Assembly (NCBI GenBank): GCA_013365325.1
Contig: JABVXV010000355.1
Location: forward strand, 1-61,480
Source of the DNA: Dipetalonema caudispina
Lineage: Eukaryota; Nematoda; Chromadorea; Rhabditida; Onchocercidae
Reading direction: 5' to 3'
DNA length: 61,480 nt
A program made the position numbers and the translations under genes. How positions within the stretch are numbered: position 1 is the stretch's first letter; every line of letters starts with the position of its first letter. Positions 31,101-42,175 of this stretch are shown here, in pieces. Below the pieces are notes generated by a model, which saw only the letters and a list, made by a program, of their open reading frames with translations, made no database searches and had not been told where the DNA came from.

Positions 31101-31476
31101 CGATCATTTCTAAGGAGTTAGAAAGGCAGAAAGCATGTTAAAATTTATAACGTATGTAAGTTTCATGTATCATACAGAAACAATTCTGATACTTATCGTT
31201 TGCTAGCAAAATAATTTATTTCTTATTTCTGATTTCTTGATTATCATATAGGATCAGATCTATTTGCCGAATGTAACTGATAATTGTGGATGTAAATCAA
31301 CAGAACATGAGCAATTGTTGTTGATGGGTCTTTGTAGCCGATTGAATACCGTGGGAAAAGATTCGGAAAATAGTCGTACAACAGTGGATTCAGAATCGGA
31401 TACGGGTAACAACAGTCCATGTATTCATTCTGCTGGGACAGCGCTTTTCCAAGGTGCCGATGTGAGCTACATCTGA
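2035..31476 (+). CDS. spv-1: F-BAR, C1 and RhoGAP domain protein (SPV-1 / ARHGAP29-ARHGAP45-GMIP family), 5' end uncertain
   Basis: A Rho-family GTPase-activating protein that senses membrane curvature. In C. elegans SPV-1 acts on RHO-1 in contractile tissue (established for the family). Exons read: 2035-2159, 2616-2706, 3011-3151, 3682-3756, 4368-4399, 6572-6641, 18319-18399, 18877-18995, 19404-19511, 19731-19811, 20084-20269, 20540-20617, 22985-23065, 25727-25869, 26075-26208, 27158-27209, 27400-27691, 27883-28083, 28400-28521, 28837-29002, 29440-29557, 29833-29949, 30262-30366, 30623-30840, 31252-31476 (TGA). All joins keep frame and give about 1052 residues. The F-BAR domain (about 178-470) begins FVNFEEMDRM and has long charged helices. 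The C1 zinc finger (about 532-580) has the pattern H-x10-C-x2-C-x10-C-x2-C-x4-H-x2-C-x7-C. The RhoGAP domain (about 605-790) has the arginine finger in GIYRTCG (R633), KLYLRKLPEPLL and NLGAVITP. The tail is Ser-rich and acidic. The first listed exon enters mid-codon. ATG 2091 inside it could be the start, or a 37-nt exon 474-510 (MEEKLAILKKNL) could precede it; neither is proven. Domain identity is firm, while the 5' exons before 18319 are less certain. Confidence 0.92.
5041..5130. repeat. 45-bp tandem duplication
   Basis: Two adjacent 45-base copies (5041-5085 and 5086-5130) begin AGTCAAATTTCAT and differ at one position by eye (CATC versus CATT). The duplication lies in the intron between 4399 and 6572 of the RhoGAP gene and looks recent. 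Confidence 0.93.
6452..6479. repeat. T28 homopolymer
   Basis: Uninterrupted run of 28 T, about 90 bases before the exon at 6572. Confidence 0.95.
7017..7045. repeat. T29 homopolymer
   Basis: Uninterrupted run of 29 T in the large RhoGAP intron. It creates artefactual polyF and polyK frames. Confidence 0.95.
7220..7272. repeat. (CT)n microsatellite
   Basis: Mostly CT dinucleotides with a few TT interruptions, in the large RhoGAP intron. Confidence 0.93.
8231..8310. repeat. compound (CT)n-(GT)n microsatellite
   Basis: CT repeats pass into GTGTATGTGT, then GTCT repeats, then GT repeats, in the large RhoGAP intron. Confidence 0.92.
9011..9056. repeat. (CT)n microsatellite
   Basis: CT-rich tract just upstream of an imperfect ATT/ATC triplet region in the large RhoGAP intron. 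Confidence 0.9.
9118..9241. repeat. imperfect ATT/ATC triplet repeat
   Basis: About 120 bases of mixed ATT, ATC and CAT triplets. On the minus strand it gives a frame of Asn, Asp, Met and Ile, which reads as low complexity rather than a gene. Confidence 0.85.
10112..10140. repeat. T29 homopolymer
   Basis: Uninterrupted run of 29 T. A second run of about 18 T lies just upstream (10065-10082). Confidence 0.95.
10737..11032. repeat. 148-bp tandem duplication
   Basis: Two head-to-tail copies, 10737-10884 and 10885-11032, both begin CCTAATAGATAAATATCAT and end near TTTCGTTATCAA. They differ at only a handful of positions by eye. Each carries an acceptor-like TATTATTTCAG, but neither has an open exon behind it. 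The duplication lies in the large RhoGAP intron. Confidence 0.93.
14570..14599. repeat. (TTTG)n microsatellite
   Basis: About seven TTTG units in the large RhoGAP intron. Confidence 0.9.
14787..14830. repeat. (GA)n microsatellite
   Basis: GA dinucleotides with GGAAGGGAAA interruptions in the large RhoGAP intron. Confidence 0.9.
15124..15187. repeat. 32-bp tandem duplication
   Basis: Two copies of a 32-base unit starting GAAATAAATTCAAAC (15124-15155 and 15156-15187) differ at one base (ATACAAAT versus ATGCAAAT). Confidence 0.92.
15266..15300. repeat. T35 homopolymer
   Basis: The longest single-base run in the window, 35 T, in the large RhoGAP intron. The exact length would be error-prone in any read data. 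Confidence 0.95.
16926..16970. repeat. (TTA)n microsatellite
   Basis: About 15 perfect TTA/ATT triplets. This is the same motif as the left window edge, inside the large RhoGAP intron. Confidence 0.95.
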
Positions 31477-32014
31477 AATAGGAAATCACTCATTATCTCA
31501 ATTGACACCGACTGTTGTTCACTGTCGATATAAATTAAATTATTTATTTTTGTTAGTTAAAAAAAAAAAAAAAAAAAAAGTAAATTTTAGATGAGCTACA
31601 ATTGTATTCCGTAAAAACTGTAATGCTATTTTCAACATTTGCGTCCAAGCACAAGCTAAAAATAATTGATAATTTCCAGCAATTCGTGGCATTGAATTTT
31701 AATTTTTGCGATACGAAATAAAATTTGCAATAAGCTCGAAGTGCTAAAATTTCTCACAATGATGCAAATGTCGTCGATATGCTAAGATTCGAATGAAAGG
31801 GATGATGTGATCCTCAAAAGGAGAGGGACAGAGAAAGAGAGAGATTGAAATTTCAATTTCAGATTCCAATTCCGCTTAAATTAATTGTTGCTTCCTCTCA
31901 GTTCTTTGTCCCAAATGTTGTATTTTTTTGACAAAATTTTCATAAATTTCTTAGTTTTTTTATTCAACGAATATTTTTGGGAATTGTGAAGAGAAATTAA
32001 TTGATTTTACATCA

Positions 32015-32020
<6 letters not shown>

Positions 32021-32051
<31 letters not shown>
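32021..32051. repeat. A31 homopolymer
   Basis: Uninterrupted run of 31 A in intergenic DNA. Confidence 0.93.
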
Positions 32052-32053
<2 letters not shown>

Positions 32054-34084
32054 AATCAATGAATATTATCAGTAATTCGGCATCATTTCATTTCACTTTT
32101 TGGCATTTAATTATTGATTCTACCAGGCTAACATAACATTTTTATTAACAATTTTTAGTCTTTTATGAGAATTTTAATATTTAAAAAGAAGAAAATGACA
32201 GCTCATTTTTTTTTTTTTTTTTGTTGTCAACAAAAAAATGATCAAATTATCGGTATACTTATTACATACGGTTTAATTTATGCTTTTATTGAAATTTGAA
32301 AGAAAAAAAAAATTCCACTTAATTATCAATGTCATGTTGTCAACAGTTTTGTTACTATCTAATAAAATTAAGCTATCTTTGAGAAAGAAAAGAATACGTT
32401 GATTGTTTGTATCGGAAATTAAGTAAAAAAAGTAAGACGATATTTAAAAGGAAAGAAAGGAAGGAATATTTGTTCATGATTCCTAATTATTTTTATCTCT
32501 AATCCTTTTTTTTTTTTTTTTTAACAATCCTAGGCTGGAAGCATTACAAAAAGAAAATAGCCTGATTAAACTTGGCTCTTTTTTTTTTGTTAGCATTTTT
32601 TTTTTTTATGATTTTTGATCTTCTTACTTGTAGCAAAGGAATTAATTTTTTGATTTTCTATTTGTATATAAATATTTATATATATATATATTTTTTTTTT
32701 TTTTTCTTCACAATTTTTATTTTTCAAAGGGAGAAATCAATAGCAATAAATGCACTATTATCATTTTCATCTAATATTATTATTATTATTACTTTTTTTA
32801 TTGATCAATTCTTTCAGTCACTTTTTTTTTTTTAAATTTCAATTTTTTCATCTAAATTTTATAAAAATTCGTTTATTTTATTGCTTTATCATTTAAGTTA
32901 GAATTTCTTTTTACTTGGGAAAAAAAAAAAAGTATATATATATATATATGTATGTATGCATAGATAAATTTTAATTTGTATATGTTATCAAGCAATCAAC
33001 CCTATCAACTATTATGCTTACTGTAACTTTCACTTTTCTCAATGTATTTATTTTACTGTTGCTTATTTGTCAATTATTAATTACTGTTATTAAATTTTTT
33101 TTTATAAATCGCAATTTTCCTGTTGAATACTTCTCTCTTTTCCACACTGTTAAATATGACGAATAAATTTCATTCCATTTATGATGTATATTTTGCATTT
33201 ATTTATTATGTATGCATATAATAAGCATAATTACTTAATATAATCAAATTTCTTCCTTTTCATTTTAAACTATTTGTTGAACATATGATAGTTCTGTTTT
33301 AATAAAAATTACAATGTATCAAAAAGTTTGACAATAAAATATTCAACATTTATTTCAAGAAAATTTCTTCAATAAAATTAAACAATGACAACAATGATAA
33401 TATATTGTGATAAATTAATATTTGAAATTTGAATAAATTGTTTAAATAAATGGATTATTTCGAGAAGCAAATAAAATAAACTATTCTAATGGATGAGCAT
33501 TAAACGTTAAACGTAATATAATGTAAGAATGCTCAGTGTTTCTTTTCCTGCAAATGGTTTCTTCGAGAATGGAATTGATACGTAATCAATACTTTTATCA
33601 CGTTATTTCACGTCCTTTTAATCCTAAAAATTTAATTTACTTATTACTTTCGAATTTTATACGCTAAATATTCCATAGTTTATACAAATATGCCATTTTT
33701 TTTTTTTTTTTTTTTCTCCTTCTCCTACAAAATGTTGTTTACGAAATTGCATTATTTGAATCGTTTCATCGTACGCTTCGAATGGTTGCGTCAATGCCTA
33801 TAAATACTATTGCTATTTCTCGTTTACGTACGCTTAATCCTGAAACTTTTCAGTTTATTACATTTCATTAAGTTAACGATTAATTACTACTGAGTACAAT
33901 GTATTGAAGTTGTCGTAGTTAGTAACAACAGCTACAGAAATAGTTATCATTCGAATGATAAGAAAAGATAGATGCTGTAAAATGACGGTAAATACTGTTG
34001 AAAAAAATTAGGAAATCGAAAGGTGAAAGTTCATTGTTAAATGATGCATGGAATCAACTATACATATATCAAATAGTGCTACTG

Positions 34085-34088
<4 letters not shown>

Positions 34089-34116
<28 letters not shown>
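34089..34116. repeat. A28 homopolymer
   Basis: Uninterrupted run of 28 A in intergenic DNA. Confidence 0.93.
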
Positions 34117-34119
<3 letters not shown>

Positions 34120-34714
34120 AAAGGAAAAGAATGATAGAAGTAGTGATGAAATGATAAAAAGAATTGATAAATTACATTACCAAACACTTTTCACTTCTTT
34201 CTTCCTTCCCATTTAGTTATTTCAATTTAATTTCAATCATGAATTGTGACGTCAATTGGGCAAATTTAGCAAGAAATTGATGAACTATACGAATTGTTTC
34301 TGTTTAGCATTTAAATTCATTTTTATTTAAAAAAAAAGAAAAAAGTATTATTATAGATCTAACTAATAATAATTTTTGATGTGATATGTGTTATATTTGT
34401 TAGTTTAAATACTAAATAAATCTTTCTGTTGCATCATCATTTTAATCCTATCGATTTGGTTTCTTCAATTTTCTCATTTGTTGAAATTTACATCCTATTT
34501 GCTTCTCTTTCGATCATCTTTCTTGTTTAATTAAATAAAATTAACATTACATGTTGACTTATTACAACACATATTAGCTAATATCGTTTGCTTACATATT
34601 AAACTGCATGATAATATGAAAATATCAATTTAATCATTTTAGTAAATGATTGATGACAAACATTAATGCTATTATTTTATACTATTAACTGATAAAATTT
34701 ATTATTTTAATACT

Positions 34715-34895
34715 TTATATTAGCTAATACAATATTGGCTAATATTTTATGGCATATATCTTATGTTGGCTAATATTGCTATAACATGTATCATGTATTG
34801 GCTAATATTTTATGGCATATATCAGATATTGTTTATGCCATGTATCACATATCGGCTAATATTGTCATCCTATGTGTATCATCTTTTTGTTAATT
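34715..34895. repeat. degenerate minisatellite with TTGGCTAATATT core
   Basis: The core (T)(T/C)GGCTAATATT recurs four times at roughly 40-60 base spacing, with ATGGCATATATC or ATAACATGTATC-like spacers between the copies. A looser match (ACATATTAGCTAATATCG) occurs at 34568-34585. Confidence 0.7.
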
Positions 34896-36662
34896 AATAT
34901 TACTTTATACTTAATATTTGCTAACTAATTAAATTGATATTTCACATTTTATGCTGTACTTTTATTCGCTTCAAAAACTTTCTTTCTTATGTATCAATTC
35001 TTAGAAATAAGAAACAAAAAAAAAAAAAAAAAAGAATTGATTACTTATTGCAATTTTATACAATAATTTGAGCATTGTTATGATTTAGAAATTCCTTTTC
35101 TATTCGTTAAAAATATTTGCCTATCAAAAAAATGCTACAACTTTATTATATATCACATTGATCGAAAAGAAGTAAATTCTAATAAACCCATATGACCTAT
35201 CTTTACACTTTCATTAACCATTTTTTTTGGCATAATTTGATCAGTTATGTGAAATTCATAAACTAAAAGTTCAAAAATGAATGTTTTTTTTTGCCTTTTG
35301 CTCTGTAATTTTAATTTGATAAATTCATAAATATATTTGTGAATTTATAAAGATCAATTCATAAAATAGAAAATTACTCATACAGCATAACGACGTAATT
35401 TATTTATTGATTTCCTTCGAATATAACGTTCAAATATATGATCTATTGATTGATTGATTGTACGATTAGAATTATTCGGAATGAGAGTATTTTATCAGTT
35501 CCAGTGACAGTGATTTATTTCCTTGCTCTCTCATCTATCATCGCTAATGTTGTGGTAACGGATTTCGTTGATTACAACTCAACTCAATCAATCATCTGAG
35601 AAATAATTAATTAATGAATGTTGAAATGTGGTTGCATAAATATCTTGCCACATTTCTTTTATTACATTTTTCCTTCTTTTTTTTTTTTTACCTTCCTTAT
35701 CAAATTATAACTTTTTACTTGCCAAACAAATAAAATAACTCATAAAATTTGGTTGTTGTTTTAAAACTTAAAATTTACAATAATTTTACGAAAAATTAGA
35801 AATTTTGAAAGTTTGAAAATATATCGTAACCAAAAAATGATTAGATATTGTTTGGTAAGTTTGTTATTTGCAAGTATTTGTGATACAATAAGATACAAGC
35901 ATATCTCAATATCTCATTACATAACTTCTCTTTTCAACTAACCGAGTATTGATACTCAATGCTATAGCTGATTCGTATCATTTATCATTCACTGATATGA
36001 TAACATTTGGGTAAATATGTCTATATGGAAAGAAGGAATTTAATGTGTCATAAATGCATTCTATTTAAGACTATGATCACTTTAATTATTGAAATTTTGA
36101 TTGGAGAGTTAATGAAATAAAATAAAACATTCTAAATTTTTATCAGTATATGGCCAAGGTTGATATTTAAACATGCCACATCAAGGAATAAGTTATATTG
36201 CGGCACTAAATTGTCCCAGTTATTTTGGTGATCGATTATTTTGAATCATTTTGAGGCTTGACTTGATATTTACTGAATAGGCAATGATGATCTCGACGAT
36301 TTTATCATTGATGTAAACGGATCCATATGGTGGTTTCGAATGCCAAATAATCCCGTGAATTCTGGTGACCAATTAATCTTGATAATTGATTTCAGCAAAT
36401 AACCCCAGTGATTCAGACAATTTGAAAATTTGCATCAATTTTAAATGTATATGTATTATTTGCATCTATATAACTTGATTATTGTTACTGTTAAAAACGA
36501 TTTCCAATATTATGCAATCTCTTTCAACGAGTCTTATCACAGCTCTCGTAAGTATCATAACCTGTAATATGTCAATAATACCATTTTCTCGTCATATGGT
36601 CATTTGATCAGAATAATTGGTTCATCTATCATCATCCGTCATCCTTCAGGATTATCTTTTAG

Positions 36663-36680
36663 CGATCAAAAGAACAACAA
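36663..36680 (+). promoter_or_regulatory. possible spliced-leader acceptor and 5' leader of cystathionine lyase
   Basis: ATTATCTTTTAG ends at 36662, and 18 bases separate this AG from the start codon. A second candidate, CCTTCAG, ends at 36649. Nematode mRNAs commonly receive a spliced leader at such sites, but a cis-spliced 5' UTR intron would look the same. Confidence 0.4.
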
Positions 36681-39600
36681 ATGGTTAATCATCAAGGACA
36701 TTTTCCACATTTTGGTACCAATGCTATTCATACTGGACAAGAACCGGAACAATGGGATATGAATCAGGTTGGCATACTATTTATTATGTGCTATAACTTT
36801 ACGATTCGATTTATTAATTAGTACTTCTTTGTTTGTTTACTGTTACAGTACCATTTTGTGAGGTAAATGAAGCATAGGATGAGGTACTTATAATATGTAA
36901 AATTCGTAAAAGTAACTTGCAATGCGTGAAATTTCAAATATTTGATTAGAAGTGTAAAGTTTTTAATCTAATCTTTTAATCTATATTTAAATTAATAAAG
37001 TTTAAAGCGTTTCCCAGAAAAAAAAAATGTTTTACAGATTATACCACCGATATCACTATCAACAACATTCAAACAACCGGAACCAGGAAAACCTAAAAAA
37101 CACGACTATTCACGAGCTAGTAATCCATCCCGAGATGTTCTGGAGAAATGTCTTGCCTCTTTGGAAGAAGGAGAATACTGTAAGTGCTGTAACGACACAT
37201 TCTGAGATTTCCTAGAGAAGTTTTCAGTAACTTTTCTATTTTGCCAAATGGTAACTTATTTCTTCTTCATGCGAACATATAAATGGAACCGTTGATGAAA
37301 TTTCAATTTGAGAAAAGTATTCTCAATTGTATCATTTTTTGTATCAAATTATTTATTAAAATCTGACCTTTAATAACTGAGTTTTAAAAATTAAAACAAT
37401 ATTTCTGGTTTTGATCAATTTTTCCAGGCCGAGTATATTCATCTGGCCTTGCGGCATCAATGGCAATCACAAATATGCTAAAATCAGGTGATCATATTGT
37501 TTGCAGCGACGATGTTTATGGTGGTAAGGATTTTGTTGTTGCTTTTTCAAAACTTTAATATAAATCAAATATCAAAGGTCAAAATAATAATGCGAATGAT
37601 GCCTTTAGTTTTATTAAATTTGGTTTTTTTTTTTTTTTAATACAACAGTTTGAACTACGATTTAAGTTTAATTTATGAATTGAGTATTAAATTTTCTTCA
37701 AAGTATTACATCATCTATTGATTGTTATTTATATTTCAGGTACTCAGCGTTATTTCCGGAAAGTTTCTGTTCCACAACATGGCTTAGAAATTTCATTTGT
37801 TGATATGACTGATCTAAAAGCATTCAACCATGCTTTGAAAAGCAATACGAAGGTAAAATTAATCATATAAGAAAGATTCCCGAAAGGTCTAATAACTTTC
37901 CCGAATTTATAGATTGTCTTTTAAAACCTAAAATAACTTTCATTATAAGCTCATGTATGAATTTTGCACTAATTCTTCTCCAAGTATTTGATAAATTACG
38001 ATGATAGCTGTCGTTTTCCTATGATATAATCGAGCTATTATCATTTCTGTTATCATTCAGAAGGTACTTGATGAAATTTCACCGAAAATTAGCAGTTAAA
38101 ATTATTTGCAGATGGTATGGCTTGAAACACCATCGAATCCGCTGTTGAAAGTTGTAGATATTGCAGCTGTTGTAGGAATAACAAAAACTTTCCGAAGTGA
38201 TATCCTAGTAGTTGTGGATAATACCTTCATGTCACCATATTTCCAAGTTTGTTTTGTCAAATTTTCTTTTCCAGTGATGTTTTAGAAAGAGAAATTCCAT
38301 AATCAGCTGAAATCGATGATGTTAAATTCACTTTTAATGTATCATCATCTACATCTTTCATTATCATCTATTAAAAATTGGCAGCACAGTTATTGAATGA
38401 ATCAATATGTGATAATCAAATTTTTGGAATTAAAATGTATTTTTCAAGTAAAAAAAAAAAAAAAAAAAACATTTTTTTTCCCCTTTTTAAAGCGTCCATT
38501 ATCACTTGGTGCTGATGCTGTGCTACATTCAATTACAAAATATATCAATGGTCATTCTGATGTTGTAATGGGTGCTGTAATTACGAATATTAAAATTTTG
38601 GATGAAAGTTTAAAATTTCAACAACTTGGTCAGTGCATTGTTTTTTTTTTTTTTTTTTTTCTTAAAATAATCAGCAAAAAATTTCTGAATGTTAATCTTA
38701 AACTAAACAAATAAATTAGATTTATTATTAATGAAGATAATTATTGTATGTTCAGTTTAACATTTCTTGTATCAATTTCAATCATACATATGCAAATTGT
38801 TTAGCATTGTTAGACATTTTTTTTATTTTAGCTAGAAGGAAGCTCTTTTCTGTTAAAGCAAAAGCTAAAAGGTAAAATATCTTACATAGATTAAATCAAT
38901 TTCACACTTTTTAAAGTTAAGAATGTTGCACAACTTACATATCACTCCTCATATTAATCATTTAAATTCTATCAATTTTGAAAGAATTTCTTAATAACAT
39001 TCGACGAATAAATGTATTTTTTTTTTTTTTTTTAGTTAATATATCATTAAACATATTTAAATTTGCTTCGTTTTATTTTAACTTTTTATTAAATTTTAGC
39101 TGTTGGTGCAGTACCATCACCATTTGATTGCTTTTTGGTGAATCGTGGATTGAAAACGTTGCATGTTAGAATGCGAGCACATATGGCTAATGCTATTCAA
39201 ATAGCTACATTTCTAGAAAATAATCCTAGAATTGAACGAGTTCGTTAAAAAATTTCATTCCTAAAATAAACAAATTTTTGAATTTTTTTCTATTTTATAT
39301 AAATTTATAAGTTTAATTTTCAGGTCCTTTATCCGGAACTTCAATCTCATCCACAACATAAAATTCATAAGAATCAAACGAAAGGAATGAGTGGTATGAT
39401 GTCATTTTATTTGAAAGGTGAATTGGAAGAATCTCGAGAATTCTTGTCCAGTCTAAAGGTAAATATAGCTCAAGCTTATTTCTATAAATATTATGAAAAA
39501 TAAAATAATTTAATTTGTTGGCCGTTAATTTGGATCATATTTTTACAGATTTTCACTTTGGCAGAATCACTTGGTGGTTTCGAGAGTTTAGCCGAGCTAC

Positions 39601-40080
39601 CAGCTGTAATGACCCATGCTTCGGTACCAGTGGAAGATCGAATCAAATTGGGTATTGGTGATAATTTAATTCGAATATCAGTGGGAATTGAAGATGTCGA
39701 AGATTTGATCCAAGATCTTGACCAAGCGCTCAAAAAAGCTGTAAGTACTGATATACTGTTCAGATTTCAGGTTTTAGTGATGAATTTGAATTAAAGCGGT
39801 ATGTGCTTTCGATCGGTAGTTTAGGTGTTTTCCTGTTGGAAATAAGCCTAGCTTGGCTTGAAATTTGCTTATGGCTTATTGTAATTTTTGTTCCGATTTG
39901 TAGAAACTTCTGAAGAGATATCAACATATCATTCAGATGCATTTCATCTTTTCTTTTTCACATCATAAATGAAAGATTTAGCCATTTGTATCATCGTTTT
40001 AAAAGGTTATTTTGAAACTCATATTTGATGATTGTAAAAATTTCACATTATGATTTCAGATCCCGAAAATACCAGTTTGA
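36681..40080 (+). CDS. cth: cystathionine gamma-lyase (PLP enzyme of transsulfuration)
   Basis: Cleaves cystathionine to cysteine, 2-oxobutyrate and ammonia in the cytosol, supplying cysteine for glutathione and H2S. Exons: 36681-36767, 37038-37179, 37428-37523, 37740-37852, 38112-38246, 38493-38628, 39100-39239, 39324-39458, 39549-39740, 40060-40080. All joins keep frame and give 398 residues, close to the usual size of about 400. Seen: YSRASNPSR; VDNTFMSPYFQ, then the PLP lysine in SITKYINGHSDVVMG (K207); VPSPFDCFLVNRGLKTLHVRM; and FTLAESLGGFESLAELPAVM with the substrate-side glutamate E340. SLGGFESLAELP fits gamma-lyase rather than cystathionine beta-lyase. The C-terminus has two options. 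Splicing from the GTAAGT at 39741 to 40060 ends in IPKIPV. Reading through ends at TAA 39794 with a longer tail. The spliced form is preferred because both sites are strong. The start is the first in-frame ATG after an acceptor-like TTTTAG. Confidence 0.95.
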
Positions 40081-42175
40081 ATACTTCAAAAATGGTGGCA
40101 AAATTTAGGAAATTCACCAATTTTGACAGATGACATACATTTCAATCTGATTTAAACTGGAGATGATAAATGTTTACATTTTTTAATTAACTTACCAATT
40201 GGTTCATTCATTTCATTACGATGGTGATGGATGGGTAATTTTCATATCAATTCTATTTGCTTCGTTATCATATGAATGTTTGAATTTCAAACTATCACAT
40301 TGTTTTTTTTTCACATCACTTATTCACGTATAGCTTCACTTACACGTACGTGGAAAGCAAGGATACCCTAAATAAATGGTCTTGAAGATTGAAAACAAGT
40401 AATATGCTATTTCATACACCTGAAATTGCTGAAAATAGCTATGCTTTGTAATACTGCAAGCATATTAGATTACGTTTGCTAATTTAATTAAATAAGTTTA
40501 ATTTTTTTTTTTTGCTAATTAAACAATTGAATGATGATTAATAAGTAAAAGTGAATTTTCGATTGTCAATTTTAATTCTGATAAATATGTTCGAATTCTT
40601 TTGTAAAAATACGTCAATGCTTAAACAAGCGTTTTATTAATTAACAATTCATTGAGTATCAATTAAAAATTCCTCATTAATTTTTTCGACAATAAGTGAT
40701 TTGTGAAAAAGATGGGAAGAACTGATCCGCTCTTGTCAACTAAAATCAATTTTTAATCTTTCTATTCCTTCTTATCTTTACCGTGCTTTGTTGAAAAAAA
40801 AATTGATGATTGAATTTTTTTTTGTGTATTATTAATTAAGAATAAATTGATAAGCAGAAAAATCAACGGTGATGTGTACTTATTGTAAGAATATGCAAAT
40901 TAGTGGGAAGTTCGTAGAAAAATGAGTAACATCTACTCATTGTAAAAAAAAAAAAAAAAAATGTAAATCAGTGGGAATTTCCGCAGCATTGTTGGAATTG
41001 TTTTCTTTTCAACATCTATGTATAAGAATAATCATCATGGATAGTTTAACTTCCAGTTTTGCTAATCCATAGATATTTTTGGGAAAAAAGAAAATTAAAA
41101 TCGATATCAATAACTACTTTTATAATTGGGTTAAGTCATTCTTGAAAGGTTAAGTCTAAAAGATTAAATTGCTACTGCATCATTTTTCAATTATAGTTTT
41201 GGTGATAGGAGAATTTGTCGCCAATACTATCGTTATCATAAATTGTTCCAGTGAGTACTCTTATCTCGGTTACAATCATCCCTACAGAGCAAATTAAATG
41301 TGGTGACAATCATTTATTTATCTCGTGGATAGTCCCTCTACTTCTGATCAATCAATATTTTCGATTAATAATCCTTCTACTTCTGATCAATCAATATTTT
41401 TGATTACTGTTTTCAGTATTTCGGTAAGGATAAATCAGTCCATCAGTGATAATAGAAAATGACATTTACAATGATGGTAAAAAGGGATATTGATAATATG
41501 AAGATCGCAATGATAATAGATAATAACAAAGTACGGAGATTCATCAAATTTTCGAAGTTAAAATGTCGAAAACGAACATTACTTTTGATCATCCGTTTTG
41601 ATCACATTACTCATCAGTCTGTATATGGAATGAAACAATAAAATCTTGGATAGAATTTTTCTGATGCTTCTTCAACAAACAGAAATTTTGTTTCAAAACT
41701 CCGAGTTATTCTTTAAATTAATTCCAACTTTAATATTTCAAGAATTTATTATCATTTTTTTTTTTTTTAATTATACACTTTTAAAATAAGTTCAACAATG
41801 TCACTTAAATAAAAACTAATTCTACCGAGAATATTAAGTTTAGAATTTTTTTTATATATCCGATAAACAAATAAATGAAGTGATATATGAAACATTAAAA
41901 GTTTAATTTTTTTTTTATTTTGATTTTATTCATTGTGCAATGCAATATCCCTTTCATGTTGCAATAAAATTTTTTTGCCATTTAATTTTTTGAAATATTT
42001 TTAAAAGAAATTCATTCATTTTTTTTTTTTTATTGAAATTTTCACTTATATATATTTAAGAAATGTAAGAGACAATCATATCATTTACAAATGATGTAAA
42101 TTATATAATGTTGAAAAAATGGAGGAAGCAGTATTATTGTAAATTGATTGATAGATATATATATGTATATTATTG
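40081..42175. other. 2.1 kb intergenic region between convergent genes
   Basis: No coding exon was recognised. There is a 39-bp tandem duplication at 41338-41406 with the unit starting CTACTTCTGATCAATCAA. A loosely repeated segment containing GTGGGAA lies at 40868-40985. The region contains the 3' flanks of the cystathionine lyase (plus) and MSP-domain (minus) genes. Confidence 0.6.
41338..41406. repeat. 39-bp tandem duplication (partial second copy)
   Basis: CTACTTCTGATCAATCAA occurs at 41338 and again at 41377, followed by ATATTTTCGATTA and ATATTTTTGATTA respectively. Confidence 0.85.

Larger units (their letters stand above)
31477..36680. other. 5.2 kb intergenic region, RhoGAP 3' flank to cystathionine lyase 5' flank
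   Basis: No coding exon was found on either strand. A possible polyadenylation signal AATAAA for the RhoGAP gene is at 31717-31722. The region carries A runs (31560-31579, 32021-32051, 34089-34116), T runs and a degenerate repeat at 34715-34895. It also has a CRE-like TGACGTCA at 34247-34254, which is about 2.4 kb before the next start codon and of unknown significance. Confidence 0.6.
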
